DNA from: Agelas oroides
Lineage: Eukaryota > Porifera > Demospongiae > Agelasida > Agelasidae
Length of the DNA stretch: 64,000 nt
Assembly (NCBI GenBank): GCA_949130485.1
Contig: OX422185.1
Span: forward strand, 10,576,118-10,640,117
Direction: 5' to 3'
Of this stretch, positions 1 to 9,706 are shown piece by piece; within the stretch, counting starts at the first letter, position 1; each line of letters opens with the position of its first letter. A program made the position numbers and the translations under genes. Under the pieces are notes generated by a model. That model did no database searches, was not told the DNA's origin, and saw nothing but the letters and a program-made list of their open reading frames with translations.

Positions 1-519
1 GTGTCTACGGAGAGCATCAATATTCGGCCCTGTGATAGTGCATGGAGCGGAATTAAATATGTAAATTGAACATCACTCACAGTGATGTATTTTACGCATG
101 CATGCATTCTTTTGTCCTGAACAATAACATTGGCTACCAGATTGACTTTGAGATATCCTGACCCTTTTGCCTCTGTCGGCAATTCATGTGAAAATCTCCC
201 AGGCCTTCTCTGTGCTGTAAATGATCAAAAAGTTGACAGTGCGAAGGTCTGGGAACAATGCTAGATGTGAAACCCTGCTGCAAACCTTCAGCTACACACA
301 GTATTAGTAGCCTCATTCCCATGTGGATCCCACGCAGCTTTCTGTTGCTTACCATACAGCAAGCAACAGAAAGCCAGGTGGCGGCCTGAGAATGAAGCTA
401 CCCAAGTTACTCTCTGGTTACTCTCTCCAAGAAAAAGTTGTATACCCACATGAAGTACAAGAGTATCCCAGCAGCCGCAACTTATCAAATCATACAAATT
501 CAGCAGTAAATCTAGCTTA
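1..519. other. No gene seen; unique flank of the first transposon
   Basis: Both strands hold only short open frames with no recognisable domain, no splice-site pattern and no conserved motif. The stretch ends at the TTAA target site of the element that starts at 524. I see nothing functional in it. Confidence 0.5.
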
Positions 520-523
520 TTAA

Positions 524-1468
524 GGTAGGACAACCTTGAATCACAAATCTCCAAGTCATGTGGACGGATGGATGGGTAATGTCTAATTGTTCACAAGATT
601 CACAAAAAGTTTGTACCAAACTGCTTTCTCTACCTGATAATGCCAAAAAACTCAATTTTTAGTCCCTCAGCTAAAATAAAAATTTGCTCCTCTCCAAAGC
701 TCCACCCCCAGTCTGACCACATCATCAACACACACACAAGTCAAGTAAAAACTTTACGTATGGATTTGTCCTGGGACCACTTCAATTCCAGTCTACAAGC
801 CAAAACACACATTTGACCTCAAAAGCAGTCATTTTGGCTGTGCTGGCTTTGAAGAAAAATTCGACACGCCTCCACTCAAACCAACCAAAACTGAAACCAG
901 TTTCAGAAAGCTTAACTCACTCCCTACAAAACTACGTATGCTTTTTCCCACTCACCTCTAGGTCAGGGAGTTATGCCCACAAACCTACTCCCTGTCATTG
1001 CCCCTAGAATGGAGCTAAGTTACACACATTCCCGCTAGCATAAAATCGGGCGGGGCCTACAAGCCCGAAAAGGTCAGCTTTCTACAGTACCTTTGCCAGA
1101 CAACTGTGTGATGACACCCGTCTTCCAGGATGGCTCTCTGCCTTTCCACCACACTCGCAAACATTGAAGCCCACTCAGGCAAGCTTTGCACACACATTTT
1201 GTCTACCATCACATTCAACGAGCTAGAAAATCTTTATAGTGTTTTTTTTTTTCAAAGTTCCGCCCAGCCACATGAAAGTGCCGCCAGACCACTATACAAA
1301 GGGCCGCAGGCCACATCAAAGGGACACGCCCCCCTTGTTGATTCCGGTTGCCGCCATGAGAAAGTGTAAACAAGCCAATGAATTTCAATCGCGCCATTAT
1401 GGTCACCCGACCTCATTAATTATTCATGAGCGGAATCGGCCCGATTCGCGATTCAAGGTAGTCCTACC
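524..1468. mobile_element. TTAA-flanked non-autonomous DNA transposon (945 bp)
   Basis: The element is bounded by terminal inverted repeats, GGTAGGACAACCTTGAATC on the left and its near reverse complement ending GTAGTCCTACC on the right, and each end abuts a TTAA (520-523 and 1469-1472). TTAA duplication is typical of piggyBac and Kolobok superfamilies, but no transposase is encoded, so this is a deletion derivative. The inner right end (about 1395-1468, with the CCCGATT..GCGATT motif) resembles 32835-32925, so the family has at least one more partial copy in the window. Confidence 0.65.
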
Positions 1469-2410
1469 TTAAGCCTTCCCACGGCCCCATTGCATAGTAT
1501 ATCGACAAAAAGATGGCTGACAAATAGCCGTTTTCCAGAAATAGCACACCGGAGACATCATCAACTAAAACATCGGCGGCTTTCCAGTCAATCAACGCCA
1601 CGCACAGTATGGCAATACAGCCATCGGACTCACTTATGAATACACCATCTCTTCGGGTAGCAATTATTGGCGCATGGAGACGATCAGTCTTTCCACGTAG
1701 TGAACTGATGGATCCTTTCAACACGCGTTTGGAATTCCCCATACATTCTCTGTGGCCAACTGCCGAACTTTTACCCAGCTCTCGTACGTGACGTCATCAT
1801 GCAAGTCGGCCATTGAGGTAGTCGTTCCAACCGGGAGCCATTCAAAAGCAGCTACAAATATGCAGAAATAAGCGTGTGCACAAAGCAGGTCTGAGGTGTT
1901 CGCGCTGGCTAAAATTGCGGTTACCGCTTGCGCAATGTTCCAAGGTCAACAACTGAGAAGACAACACATACTAGGAATACGCATGCGTATGATGCCTCGC
2001 GGAGCAATCGTCAGAAATGTTACACTGCTGGTTTAGTGGGAGCCAAAAGAACAATACCTGGCTTGTGGAGACTCCAGTACGTGCTTTTTACTTTTGAACT
2101 CTGTTGTTCTCTTCTTGCTCTCTTGGCCTCTACGGTGGACTGACCTCTTTGCTTTTTTCATTGTCAGAGTTGCTAGTCGTCGTCTGTGTTCAGCACTCGT
2201 TTCTGCACTTGACTCCGCCAAATACGTGCTTTGCGAAGGCCCAGCCGCGCTGTCCTCCACATCCTCCATCGCCAGGAAACGTCTCCCAAACTCCGCCCTT
2301 CATTGACGTCCTCGTATAATGCACGTTTCAGTGACGGCCGATTCCTGAGCGTGAGCCATCCCAAGCGTGACCTCAAATTAACCTTCCTAAGCGATACCCC
2401 AAATTCACAT
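1469..2410. other. CpG-richer stretch, no supported gene
   Basis: CpG is more frequent here than in most of the window and several frames are open for 60-92 codons (for example 1464-1742 on the minus strand). None shows a domain, a signal peptide or convincing splice sites. It could hold a promoter or first exon of a gene I cannot identify. Confidence 0.3.
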
Positions 2411-2422
2411 TCCTAAGCGTTA

Positions 2423-2466
2423 CCCACGTACGTACGTACGTCCGTACGTATGTCCGTACATACGCA
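2423..2466. repeat. (TACG)n-like microsatellite
   Basis: A run of TACG/TCCG/TATG tetramers beginning at the ACGTACGTACGT block. It is an imperfect tetranucleotide repeat with no coding potential. Confidence 0.75.
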
Positions 2467-2847
2467 CATCCCGAGAATAAATCCCCGATTCAGAGCCTCG
2501 CGCCAATGCGCTCGGCAATAATATGGGCATGCGTGAGCAAGCTCCACACTAGTAAGTTGAACGTGGGGTTTCTCTGATATCAGAGGGGGCCCACTAAGTT
2601 CACAACATCTGATACCCATATCGTGATAGCAATTACATGACCTCAGGAAATGATCTTTGTATCAGACCAAAGAGGATTAGCAGCTAAGTCGAGGTTACTT
2701 TAGTACGCTGTATGTAGGGTAGACCCCGAAAGAAAATGGCGGCGTAGACGATTATTTGCCCGTTCTAGCAACTTGCGTCTGTTACTTCAGCGATGCTTTC
2801 CAGCGAAGGTAACCGTCCCGTTGCTCGTGGAAGCACTTGATAAAAAA

Positions 2848-3545
2848 AAGGGGGGGGTGGTTTAGTAGAGTGCTGTGGTGTCAGTAGCTGTGAGTAGTGC
2901 GTAATCCTGCTTGTGAAAGCAAGCTTGTGTCTAGAAGCAGCAGAAAGGCCACAGTGGCCAAGACTGTACTCATTGAGTAGGCCCAGGTCTTGCGATCGTA
3001 TGCTAAGCTTAGTAGGTGACCGTGGCCCGGTGCTTCGAGTGCTGGGCTGGGCTTTAACTAGAATGTGCAATGTATCGTTGGTACTACCCTGCAGTACACA
3101 AGAAAGCTGAAGAATGTTTGTGTGTGGAACAGAGCCGTGAGCTGTTTAGCGACATGAGGGGAGAGGTGGGAGTATTAATGCTTGCTTCCATTCGTGCATG
3201 AGCCCCTCCCGTAGACAAGCTGTTTGAAGTGTGCATTCAGTTTGGTGCAGTCAAAGTTGTCCATTCCAAGAGTATAGTGACAAACATGAGTCTAGCCTGA
3301 CCTTGAGAGTAGTTCGGAACAAATGGATTGGTTTGAGATACATTGGTGGTTAGGACGCTACCTACAGGGAGCATGTAGATGTCATCCATCAGTGGCAATT
3401 TTGGGTTCATGAATACATTAATAATTACTAAAACCCTTTTTAAAATTGGGAAAAGCAAGATTGCCCCAAAGGAAACCCTAACCCTGAAACTAGGAGTAAC
3501 CCTGCTCCTGACTGTAACCCATGCAGGTTTGTGTTTTCGTTAACC
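2848..3545 (+). repeat. Dispersed repeat family A, copy 1
   Basis: About 700 bp nearly identical in layout to 21870-23205 (inverted) and 47579-48560 (direct). Shared landmarks in order are the TTTAGTAGAGTGCTGT block, CTTGTGTCTAGAAGCAGCAG, GCCCAGGTCTTGC, GGGCTGGGCTTTAACTAG, GAGCCCCTCCCGTAGACAAG, and a terminal segment CCCTAACCCTGAAACTAGG. The left part present in the other copies (the CAAGGTCAACAT end) is missing, so this copy is truncated. No intact protein frame is shared by all copies. The superfamily is unknown. Confidence 0.75.
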
Positions 3546-3549
3546 TCCT

Positions 3550-4910
3550 CCGAGTGACGGGCGTGCACCTTAATAGCGCCGTCATTTTGTTAGAATAACA
3601 TTATTCATAGCAAGTACCCCACCGCCCCCCCCGAAGCTCAACTGAGCACGTGTTTAGGTCGGTATAAAATAATTGTCGAGTTCGAGATGGCAATCACTTA
3701 GCGCTGCGTACTTGCGCTAGAGCTACGTGCGCCTGCGTTGCACCCGTAAGGCGGGAGTTAGGTTTGTGTAACCCCAAGGAGAGAGGAGCAGACCGTAGTA
3801 GCGATGTCTGTACTTGGGAACAAACTCGGCGAGCCACACCCTTCGCAGTTAGGGTGTGGCTTGCGAGGCTGAGTAGTGCGTATTTGAGCAGGTGAGAAGA
3901 TAGTTACAAAACCTAAGGGCAGAATCTCAGTGAGGCTTACCTGCTGGAATCATAGATAATCATAACTGTCTATTGAGTTATGTAAGGTTGAAACAGTAAG
4001 ACTTGCCTGGTGGCAGACATTAAAACAGTGACCTTCTGGGGAATCAAAGCTAAAATGATAACCATAACAATTTTAAGCAAGAATTGAAATACCATACTCT
4101 TAAATTACGCGGAACTTTAACTTATGACATCATGGGCTAATGAGTAATTCATGGCTACGAGCCATTGTGGAGGCACTAAACTAAATGATGAAACCTGAAC
4201 CAGTTAGTACACTTGAACTATATGCTCCAACTGTGGCAACAGACGTCATTATAAAAATTCTAGTGTAAATGAAAACTTCGTTATATGATAACTTTCATGT
4301 TGTTACTGTTTTACTATAGCTAATTTGTGTTACATGAAATCCTCATTCACCTTCCCACTGTCAAGCTTTATGACCATGCATGGAAAGGCAGCTTGGGAAC
4401 AAGACTAGACTAACCATGAAGAACGTTGTCTTAGGCCATACCAATCTAATTTTTGTTGCTCAGGCCAGACGACTTTTCAAAGAGAGTCAGTATAGGTAGG
4501 CAAGTGATAACATTCACACGATTATGATATTGGCGACAGTTTTGCTGCAAAACATACACTAAGAGCTCTCCAAGAGTCTGTCCATCTATAGGTGATGATG
4601 TTGGCCTTTCGTTTGATTTTTAGGGCCTATTTTGGTGAGCATCCTTGTAGTTTTCAATGAAAAAGATGACACCACTCTAACGAAGTCAACTTGCAGATTC
4701 ATGCACACACTCATTTTTGAGTTTGGGTTTGTCAGGTCTGAGCAACATAAATGGTATGGTCTGTGCCCAAATGGTAAGTGATTCGTTGATATAAAGTCAT
4801 AGAGCATACCTTGCTAGCTAAATGACACTAGGAGTGTAGACAAGTGAGCATCATTTTAGTATGTGCCGTGAATAAGCTCCTGTTGACATTGACCATTACC
4901 ATATATTTTT
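3550..4910. other. No gene seen
   Basis: AT-rich sequence with frequent stops on all frames. It may contain upstream, unrecognisable remains of the helicase relic that starts near 4919, but I could not identify any helicase motif (Walker A or DExH) in it. Confidence 0.4.
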
Positions 4911-4918
4911 CATTTTGT

Positions 4919-5585
4919 AGGAGCAAGGATTTTCAATCTGCTTATGGATGACTTCATGAAGTACGAGCACTCATCCCACAAGCAGTACCGTATCTGGCTT
5001 GTACTGCAACAATTATGAGAAGTGTTCATGGAACGAAATCTTGATGTGAGCAATTGTGATTTTGTTTGTACATCACCGGACCGGCCATACATTCGTTATG
5101 AGGTATGCTGTCACACAGATATAGAAACTGACATGCACAGCTTGGTTGCTTCTCTAAAGGAATGCAACAAAAAGGCTCCTTGTGTGACTGTTTATTGCTT
5201 ATCGTACATTGAACATGTGTGCAGATCTGTATGCGCATTTTCATTTTGAACTTGGAGATAATTCATACTATCCACCAGGAACAGCAAATATCAGTGATAG
5301 TTACTTGTTTGGCATGTTTCATTCAAACACCACACAACACAACAAAGACGTTATTTTGAAGAGTTTATCCAGAGTTTTTTTTTGCCACCGTTGCCTTGGG
5401 GATGGGAGTGAACCTTGTAGACTGCAATGATGTTATTCATTATGGAGCCCCACAGAGTATCGAGGACTACTTTCAAGAAAGTGGTAGAGTGGGAAGAAGT
5501 GGAGATCATGCCAACAGAATGCATTTCGGCCAATACCATGCAGGCCTCATCAGCTGTGCTGGGGTGCATTACTGTGAAATAGGGA
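4919..5585 (+). pseudogene. Decayed RecQ-like DEAD/DEAH helicase, C-terminal half
   Basis: Three reading frames must be combined to follow the similarity. In order they give a fragment ending LACTATI (RecQ motif III region, L-T-A-T-A), then SPDRPYIRYEV (5077-5102; the S-P-N-x-x-N-I-R-Y-E-V stretch of the family), then HFELGDNSYYPPGT (about 5235-5280), then [10 protein letters not shown] and GRVGRSG (about 5388-5505; motif V, and motif VI Q-x-x-G-R-x-G-R). The frame breaks at a run of nine T residues near 5376 and elsewhere, and a stop follows soon after motif VI. RecQ-like helicases of this kind are often multiplied in sponge and cnidarian genomes. This copy lacks Walker A and the RQC/HRDC part and cannot make an active helicase. 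Genes with small introns could explain one frame change but not all. Confidence 0.7.
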
Positions 5586-5599
5586 TGCACATCATTGTG

Positions 5600-6388
5600 T
5601 ATCTTTATTCATGTTTGTATGCATCAAAATTTGTATATACGAACTTTGTATGCTTTGATCATTGATTGACACAGCACTTTTATACAAACTGATAGAGTGG
5701 CTTACTAGATTTGCAAAGTAGGGTAGAAAGTTATCAGCACACTTGTAGCTCATTTGTTGTATCAATATAGCAACCATGAATAAGTACTCAGGTGATGTAA
5801 TACGTTGTATGTATCCAACATATTTGTTTTGCACATTCAACATGACTAATGGTAAACCAAAATCATATAATAAGAACTCGAGATTTTCTTCCATATAAAA
5901 TTTATGACTGACCAGATCACTTGCTTGGTTACATATACATCCCTAACACTCTCATAAATCTCTTCATCTCATGGTCAGCCTGGTACTGTAGCTACCTACT
6001 TTGCTACTGTGTTTCTGGTGACATGGAATAGGACATCTCTGGCTGGTAAGCACAGGTCTTGTATTCATTTACAGCTGCATGCTGGTATCAGAGCAAGAAA
6101 CATTCTGTTGAGCCTGGCATATACGCATAACCTCGATCAACATCATGTAAACGATTATAAAGGGTTGGGCTCACGCACGTGATTTGAAGACATGACACTA
6201 CTCTCAGTCGATATTTGTCAACACCGTGCAGTATTAACAGCACCGAGAATGAAAGAAGCAGCAGTACAGACACCTAACAGTAGTATACACAGCCTGGTAG
6301 CTTATACACATACATGCAGCACAAACCATGCAGCTATGAAAGAAAGTTGTTTTATGTATCAGCCAGCAGTGGTCCTCATGCGCAGTTA
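5600..6388. other. Intergenic, 3' flank of the PB1 gene
   Basis: No convincing coding frame. This is the downstream side of the minus-strand PB1 gene and should hold its 3' UTR; I found no canonical AATAAA (TTTATT on this strand) close to the stop codon. Confidence 0.4.
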
Positions 6389-7222
6389 TCATTGATTAGA
6401 ATCTTCGGCAGCAGCAGTGCTCTCAGTCTGTGGTTGATCTTCCTTCTTTACCTCCTCCTCCTGCTTCTCTGTTTCCATGTCTTCTCCATATGTGGCATGA
6501 TATCCGTAGGGCCCCCACGTCCACTGTGTGGAATGTGGGCCTTCATGTACCACTGGCTCCCAGGAACCGAATGGTCTGACTGTCCAACCTGGAGGAAAGT
6601 CAGGAATGGCAGGTGCTTTTATAGGCGTACGGCTCAATTCTTGTGACTTCCTTCGGGCTTCCTCCAAGTGCTTCATCCTTTCTTCCTGTGCTTGCTTTGC
6701 CTTTTGCATAAGCGCCTTTCTTCGCTCTATCTCAGCCTTGCGCACCTTCTCTTCGTACAATCGCTGCTGGCGTAGCTGTTCTTCTCTCTCGCGAAGGGCC
6801 TGCTGTCGTTCGCTGAAAAAAGCTCCAATGGGATGGTGATGCAGGTGGTGTCCCAATGTACCGAATAGGGATGGTAGGCTTAGTCCGTGTTGGAAGAATG
6901 GATCGCTCCAGGAATCACTGAAGAAGTCCGCATCCATCAGCCCATGAGATGGCGTCGATTCCTTGACTTTTATAGCGATGAGCACACGAATTGTGTTGTC
7001 TGTCCCGGCATGTTCGAGGGCTGTCCGGAGTTCTTCGTCTGAGCAAAAGCTTATGTTGTCACCATCGGCGTCTCTGTAGTAGAGGCGGACGTCATCTGGA
7101 TTCTGCTCTCCAAGGGAAGGAAACACTCGGACGAGTTTCAGCACCAGATCGGAGTAGGAAATATCCGACTCGACTGTGATCTTACGAATCTCGTTGTTGA
7201 ATGCTGCCTTGATGAGCACCAT
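6389..7222 (-). CDS. PB1-domain and coiled-coil protein, single exon (277 aa)
   Basis: The protein starts at the ATG at 7222 and reads through without an intron. Residues about 2-85 form a PB1 domain: a lysine near the start (VLIKAAF) and a complete acidic OPCA-type loop, YRDADGDNISFCSDEEL, near residues 50-67. PB1 domains of this kind pair front-to-back with basic PB1 partners, as in p62/SQSTM1, NBR1, TFG and atypical PKC. A His-rich patch (GHHLHHH) follows, then a strongly charged helix of about 60 residues (roughly 135-195; Glu, Arg, Lys and Gln rich) that should be a coiled coil, then a Pro/Trp-rich segment and an acidic low-complexity tail. There is no ZZ, UBA or LIR-like motif that I can recognise, so it is not a plain p62 orthologue. 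Two perfect heat-shock elements and a TATA-like box upstream suggest stress-induced expression. It is probably a cytosolic scaffold or co-chaperone-like protein; that function is inferred. Confidence 0.85.
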   Translation of the reverse strand: MVLIKAAFNNEIRKITVESDISYSDLVLKLVRVFPSLGEQNPDDVRLYYRDADGDNISFCSDEELRTALEHAGTDNTIRVLIAIKVKESTPSHGLMDADFFSDSWSDPFFQHGLSLPSLFGTLGHHLHHHPIGAFFSERQQALREREEQLRQQRLYEEKVRKAEIERRKALMQKAKQAQEERMKHLEEARRKSQELSRTPIKAPAIPDFPPGWTVRPFGSWEPVVHEGPHSTQWTWGPYGYHATYGEDMETEKQEEEVKKEDQPQTESTAAAEDSNQ

Positions 7223-7324
7223 GCCTTGCTCTACTCTGCAGGAAAGATCTTCGTGTCGTATTCTTGAGCTACGGTATTGGCCGATGTTTTACTAGTAATG
7301 TCGCCTAGTAATGCAACTGACCGC

Positions 7325-7336
7325 TTTTAAATATAC
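7325..7336 (-). promoter_or_regulatory. TATA-like box of the PB1 gene
   Basis: On the minus strand the sequence reads TGTATATTTAAAAG, about 105 bp upstream of the PB1-gene ATG. Position and sequence suit a TATA box; no transcription start was measured. Confidence 0.45.
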
Positions 7337-7372
7337 AGCCGGTGATTAATATAGCTGTACTGCACTTCTTGC

Positions 7373-7385
7373 GAAAATTCTCGAA
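7373..7385 (-). promoter_or_regulatory. Heat-shock element 1
   Basis: GAAAATTCTCGAA is a perfect nGAAnnTTCnnGAA trimer, the HSF1 binding site, about 150 bp upstream of the PB1-gene ATG. It is repeated at 7463-7475. Confidence 0.6.
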
Positions 7386-7462
7386 GCGGCAGGAATGTTA
7401 ATGGTATTCATAAGCGTTATAATAGCAGACTTTGCACTTTGACCGTATGATAAACCCTTTCC

Positions 7463-7475
7463 GAAAATTCTCGAA
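7463..7475 (-). promoter_or_regulatory. Heat-shock element 2
   Basis: A second identical GAAAATTCTCGAA trimer, about 240 bp upstream of the PB1-gene ATG, in the second copy of the duplicated module. Confidence 0.6.
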
Positions 7476-7590
7476 GTGGCGAGTGTTCACGCGGGAACGT
7501 TATTAATCCAGTATAATAACACAGTTGCACTTTGACCGTATAAGTACATAATAAACAACTGTTTGTTCTGCCAAACCCAAACAATCATAA

Positions 7591-7600
7591 ACACACACAT

Positions 7601-7644
<44 letters not shown>
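7591..7644. repeat. (CA)n microsatellite
   Basis: An almost pure CA dinucleotide run interrupted once by TG. Confidence 0.95.
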
Positions 7645-7645
<1 letters not shown>

Positions 7646-7772
7646 ACGTATACTACAGCACCATATCAACAATCCAAACTGCATATATACATATATACAT
7701 TCTGGTTTACAATAAAGCAGGGATCCCAGTAATTCAGTCACAAAAAAGTTTTCAGAACGAAAACAAGCGCAT

Positions 7773-7845
7773 GTAGGGATGGAACCCTCAAAAACCAGCC
7801 AAACAAGATGTGAACGACACCACAACACATTCACACCATCCCTAC
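7773..7845. mobile_element. Mini-MITE with GTAGGGATGG ends (73 bp)
   Basis: The left end is GTAGGGATGG and the right end CCATCCCTAC, a perfect 10-bp inverted repeat. The same ends recur at 19154-19247, 20288-20381 and 21400-21666, so this is one of a family of very small non-autonomous elements. Confidence 0.55.
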
Positions 7846-7885
7846 AGAACGAAGTCCACGCAGGCAGTACCCGGCAACTACTATA

Positions 7886-8218
7886 ATGGCGTCGCGGAAA
7901 GCTAAAAACCCAAAGGCTAGCACAGCTATGTGCCCTGTCTGTGAGAAGGCTGTAATTGACGGGGAACGAAAGAGCCAAGACTCTATCTTCTGTGAGGGCT
8001 CCTGCCAAGCATGGCTGCACCGATGTTGTGCAGAGCTGACTCGTACCCGTTTCGCTGAGCTAAGTGATGACAGCAGGCCGTTCTACTGTCCCAGCTGTGC
8101 GTCTGACAAGCACACACATGAACTGGCAGAGTTGAAGAGTGCCGTGGCGGCCCTGGTCCCGGAAGTCGAGCAACTGAAAAGTACCGTTGTCGCAGGAATG
8201 GGTGACCCCCCATTTTAA
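7886..8218 (+). CDS. PHD-finger plus coiled-coil ORF, probably retroelement ORF1 remnant
   Basis: The frame opens MASRKAKNPK and gives a C4HC3 PHD finger: CPVC at residues 18-21, IFCEGSC near 36-42, WLHRCC near 44-49 and FYCPSC near 67-72. A short Leu/Val heptad-like helix follows (ELAELKSAVAALVPEVEQLK) before the frame runs into a low-complexity ATGACCCCC repeat and stops. PHD fingers followed by a coiled coil are found in ORF1 proteins of CR1/L2-type non-LTR retrotransposons and in sponge and cnidarian elements. No reverse transcriptase follows, so I infer a 5' fragment of such an element, truncated by the repeat. A host gene cannot be excluded. Confidence 0.6.
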   Translation: MASRKAKNPKASTAMCPVCEKAVIDGERKSQDSIFCEGSCQAWLHRCCAELTRTRFAELSDDSRPFYCPSCASDKHTHELAELKSAVAALVPEVEQLKSTVVAGMGDPPF

Positions 8219-8360
8219 TGACCCCCCTCCCGGTCAAATTATCCTAGGAATGAATGACCCCCAGTCATTCCTTCCTAGGAACAAATGACCCCCTGGGTCA
8301 CTAACTCCTAGGAACCAGAGACCCACCCCTGGAAAAAATGACCCCCCCCCCCCCCCTCAC
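8205..8360. repeat. Degenerate ATGACCCCC / TCCTAGGAA repeat
   Basis: Five or more copies of a block containing ATGACCCCC alternate with the palindrome TCCTAGGAA and close in a pure C run (about 8341-8357). It truncates the PHD-finger frame. A similar style of C-rich mini-repeat occurs inside the element at 18651-18913. Confidence 0.7.
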
Positions 8361-8537
8361 ATGCATAGTTGCAGTCAAAGGGATGACAGTATTCAAAGAG
8401 GTGCATGCAAAAGAAGTGCAAACAGGAATTGTAAAAGGTTCACAAAGCAAAAACTGCAAGCGATCAAAACTGGAGCCGGGGAAGGCCTGGGAACGAGGCA
8501 ACGATTACGAACGTTCAACGGAAAGTTTTCCCGGGAG

Positions 8538-8789
8538 ATGGCAGCTACGAAGAGAAGTTCTACCGATTTCAGTAGTTCTTAAGAAACACCATCTAAGAGA
8601 AGGAAGACCGTCTCTTCCAGTCAGGATAACTCACCAAAAGGGGTAGCGGGCCAGATTCAGCGCAAGTAAGCAGCTCGAACATTAATTCGCCCCTCACAAC
8701 AACAACTCGATGTATGCTAACCCTATCATTCTCTATTGCAGTAAAATACCTTCTGTATCCGAGAAGTCTTCGATTTTGCAGTTGGCACG
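8538..8789 (+). pseudogene. Two coding-like exons with an in-frame stop, unidentified
   Basis: The first exon-like segment (8538-8665) begins ATG GCA GCT ACG, encodes a Ser/Lys-rich stretch (MAATKRSSTDFSSS, then after a TAA at 8580-8582 ETPSKRRKTVSSSQD), and ends at a GTAAGC donor. The second (8742-8789) has a good TCTCTATTGCAG acceptor and a GTAAGT donor, and its phase (2 into 1) keeps the frame open. The composition looks like the disordered, basic N-terminus of a nuclear protein. The stop codon argues for a dead copy or fragment; alternatively a start lies downstream of it. I do not recognise the family. Confidence 0.35.
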
Positions 8790-8799
8790 GTAAGTCTTC

Positions 8800-9600
8800 G
8801 TTGAAGACGGACGCTGCAGACGGGATATCAGCCATTCCGGTGGCACGAGAATTACGCAATTGCGTTTGCGTCATTGCACGAGCTGAATACCATGCAAGTA
8901 AATTTGAAAACTATATTCAGCATTTTGCCGTCTATGTACGTTGCATGCCCTCTCGCCGCCTTCGGCGGCTCGATGCGCCCTTCGTAAGCAGCTGTGATTC
9001 CGACTATGGAGTTCAGTATCGACAAGTGTGGAGTGTGTTGCCGGACAGTGTTGGAGAGTGAGGAGATACCCAGTTTGGAATACTAGATGAATTTGGAAGG
9101 TTTGCCAAATGACTGCACTACTTCTGTTGATGAGGTTAGCATAACTCATGGAGCCATGCAGTCCAGAGAAGCACATCTGGATGTATACTTTGCAACAGCA
9201 ACCTGTTCCTGCACTAGTTAAAACAGCATTCTCCTGTTTTTTTTTTGAGCCCTGACAACTATTGTGAGTCAGAACTTAATGCTCCTCCATGGTAGTCTCC
9301 CGCATTCTCCATTCTAATGACATGCTGGGGGATGGCCAAGATATAGCATACACGCTGTGGTGCTCCAAACCTGATGCTAATTTAATTTTTACTGCAACAT
9401 GTGAAGCTTTGCATTCCAAAAGCCTAGATCCTGCATGCAGTATGGCTATACACCCCATAATGACATCGAAAAGTAAAAGATCATGAAATACTAAATATTG
9501 ATGTGAGTTACAAACACCCAGAAGATATAAACCAAACTGTTGTTCAAACACACTATTAACTACCAGTACCAAAAAGAGGCTTATACACTAATAATACATA
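8800..9600. other. Intergenic; 3' flank of the NLR gene
   Basis: Several open frames of 65-115 codons overlap on both strands but none carries a recognisable motif or splice-site pattern. The part near 9300-9600 should hold the 3' UTR of the NLR gene that ends at 9601. Confidence 0.4.
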
Positions 9601-9706
9601 TCATACATAAAGGTCAAGTTTAACAAAGTCAGTGTTGCTCTTCCTTTGTTCTGCTGCCTGTCGTATCTGTGCTTTTCCCTCTTCACTGAAACCATTAAGT
9701 TGAAGG
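9601..9706 (-). CDS. NLR exon 8: C-terminal cap and stop
   Basis: The acceptor is TTTTGACCTCCAG and the exon keeps phase with exon 7. It encodes LQLNGFSEEGKAQIRQAAEQ and a short tail ending DLYV before TGA at 9603-9601. The pattern (SxxGxxxIRxAxEQR) is the usual last RI-like repeat of metazoan NLRs. Confidence 0.8.

Larger units (their letters stand above)
7370..7550. repeat. Tandem duplication of a promoter module
   Basis: Two copies of a ~90-bp module, each opening with CGAAAATTCTCGAAG and closing with GCACTTTGACCGTAT (first copy about 7372-7460, second about 7462-7545). The duplication gives the neighbouring gene two heat-shock elements. The central parts have diverged. Confidence 0.6.

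Noticed and set aside
3470..3500. CCCTAACCC motifs resembling telomere repeats
   Set aside because: Only one or two units occur, always at the same place in repeat family A (also at 21950 and 48477), so they belong to that element and not to a telomere.
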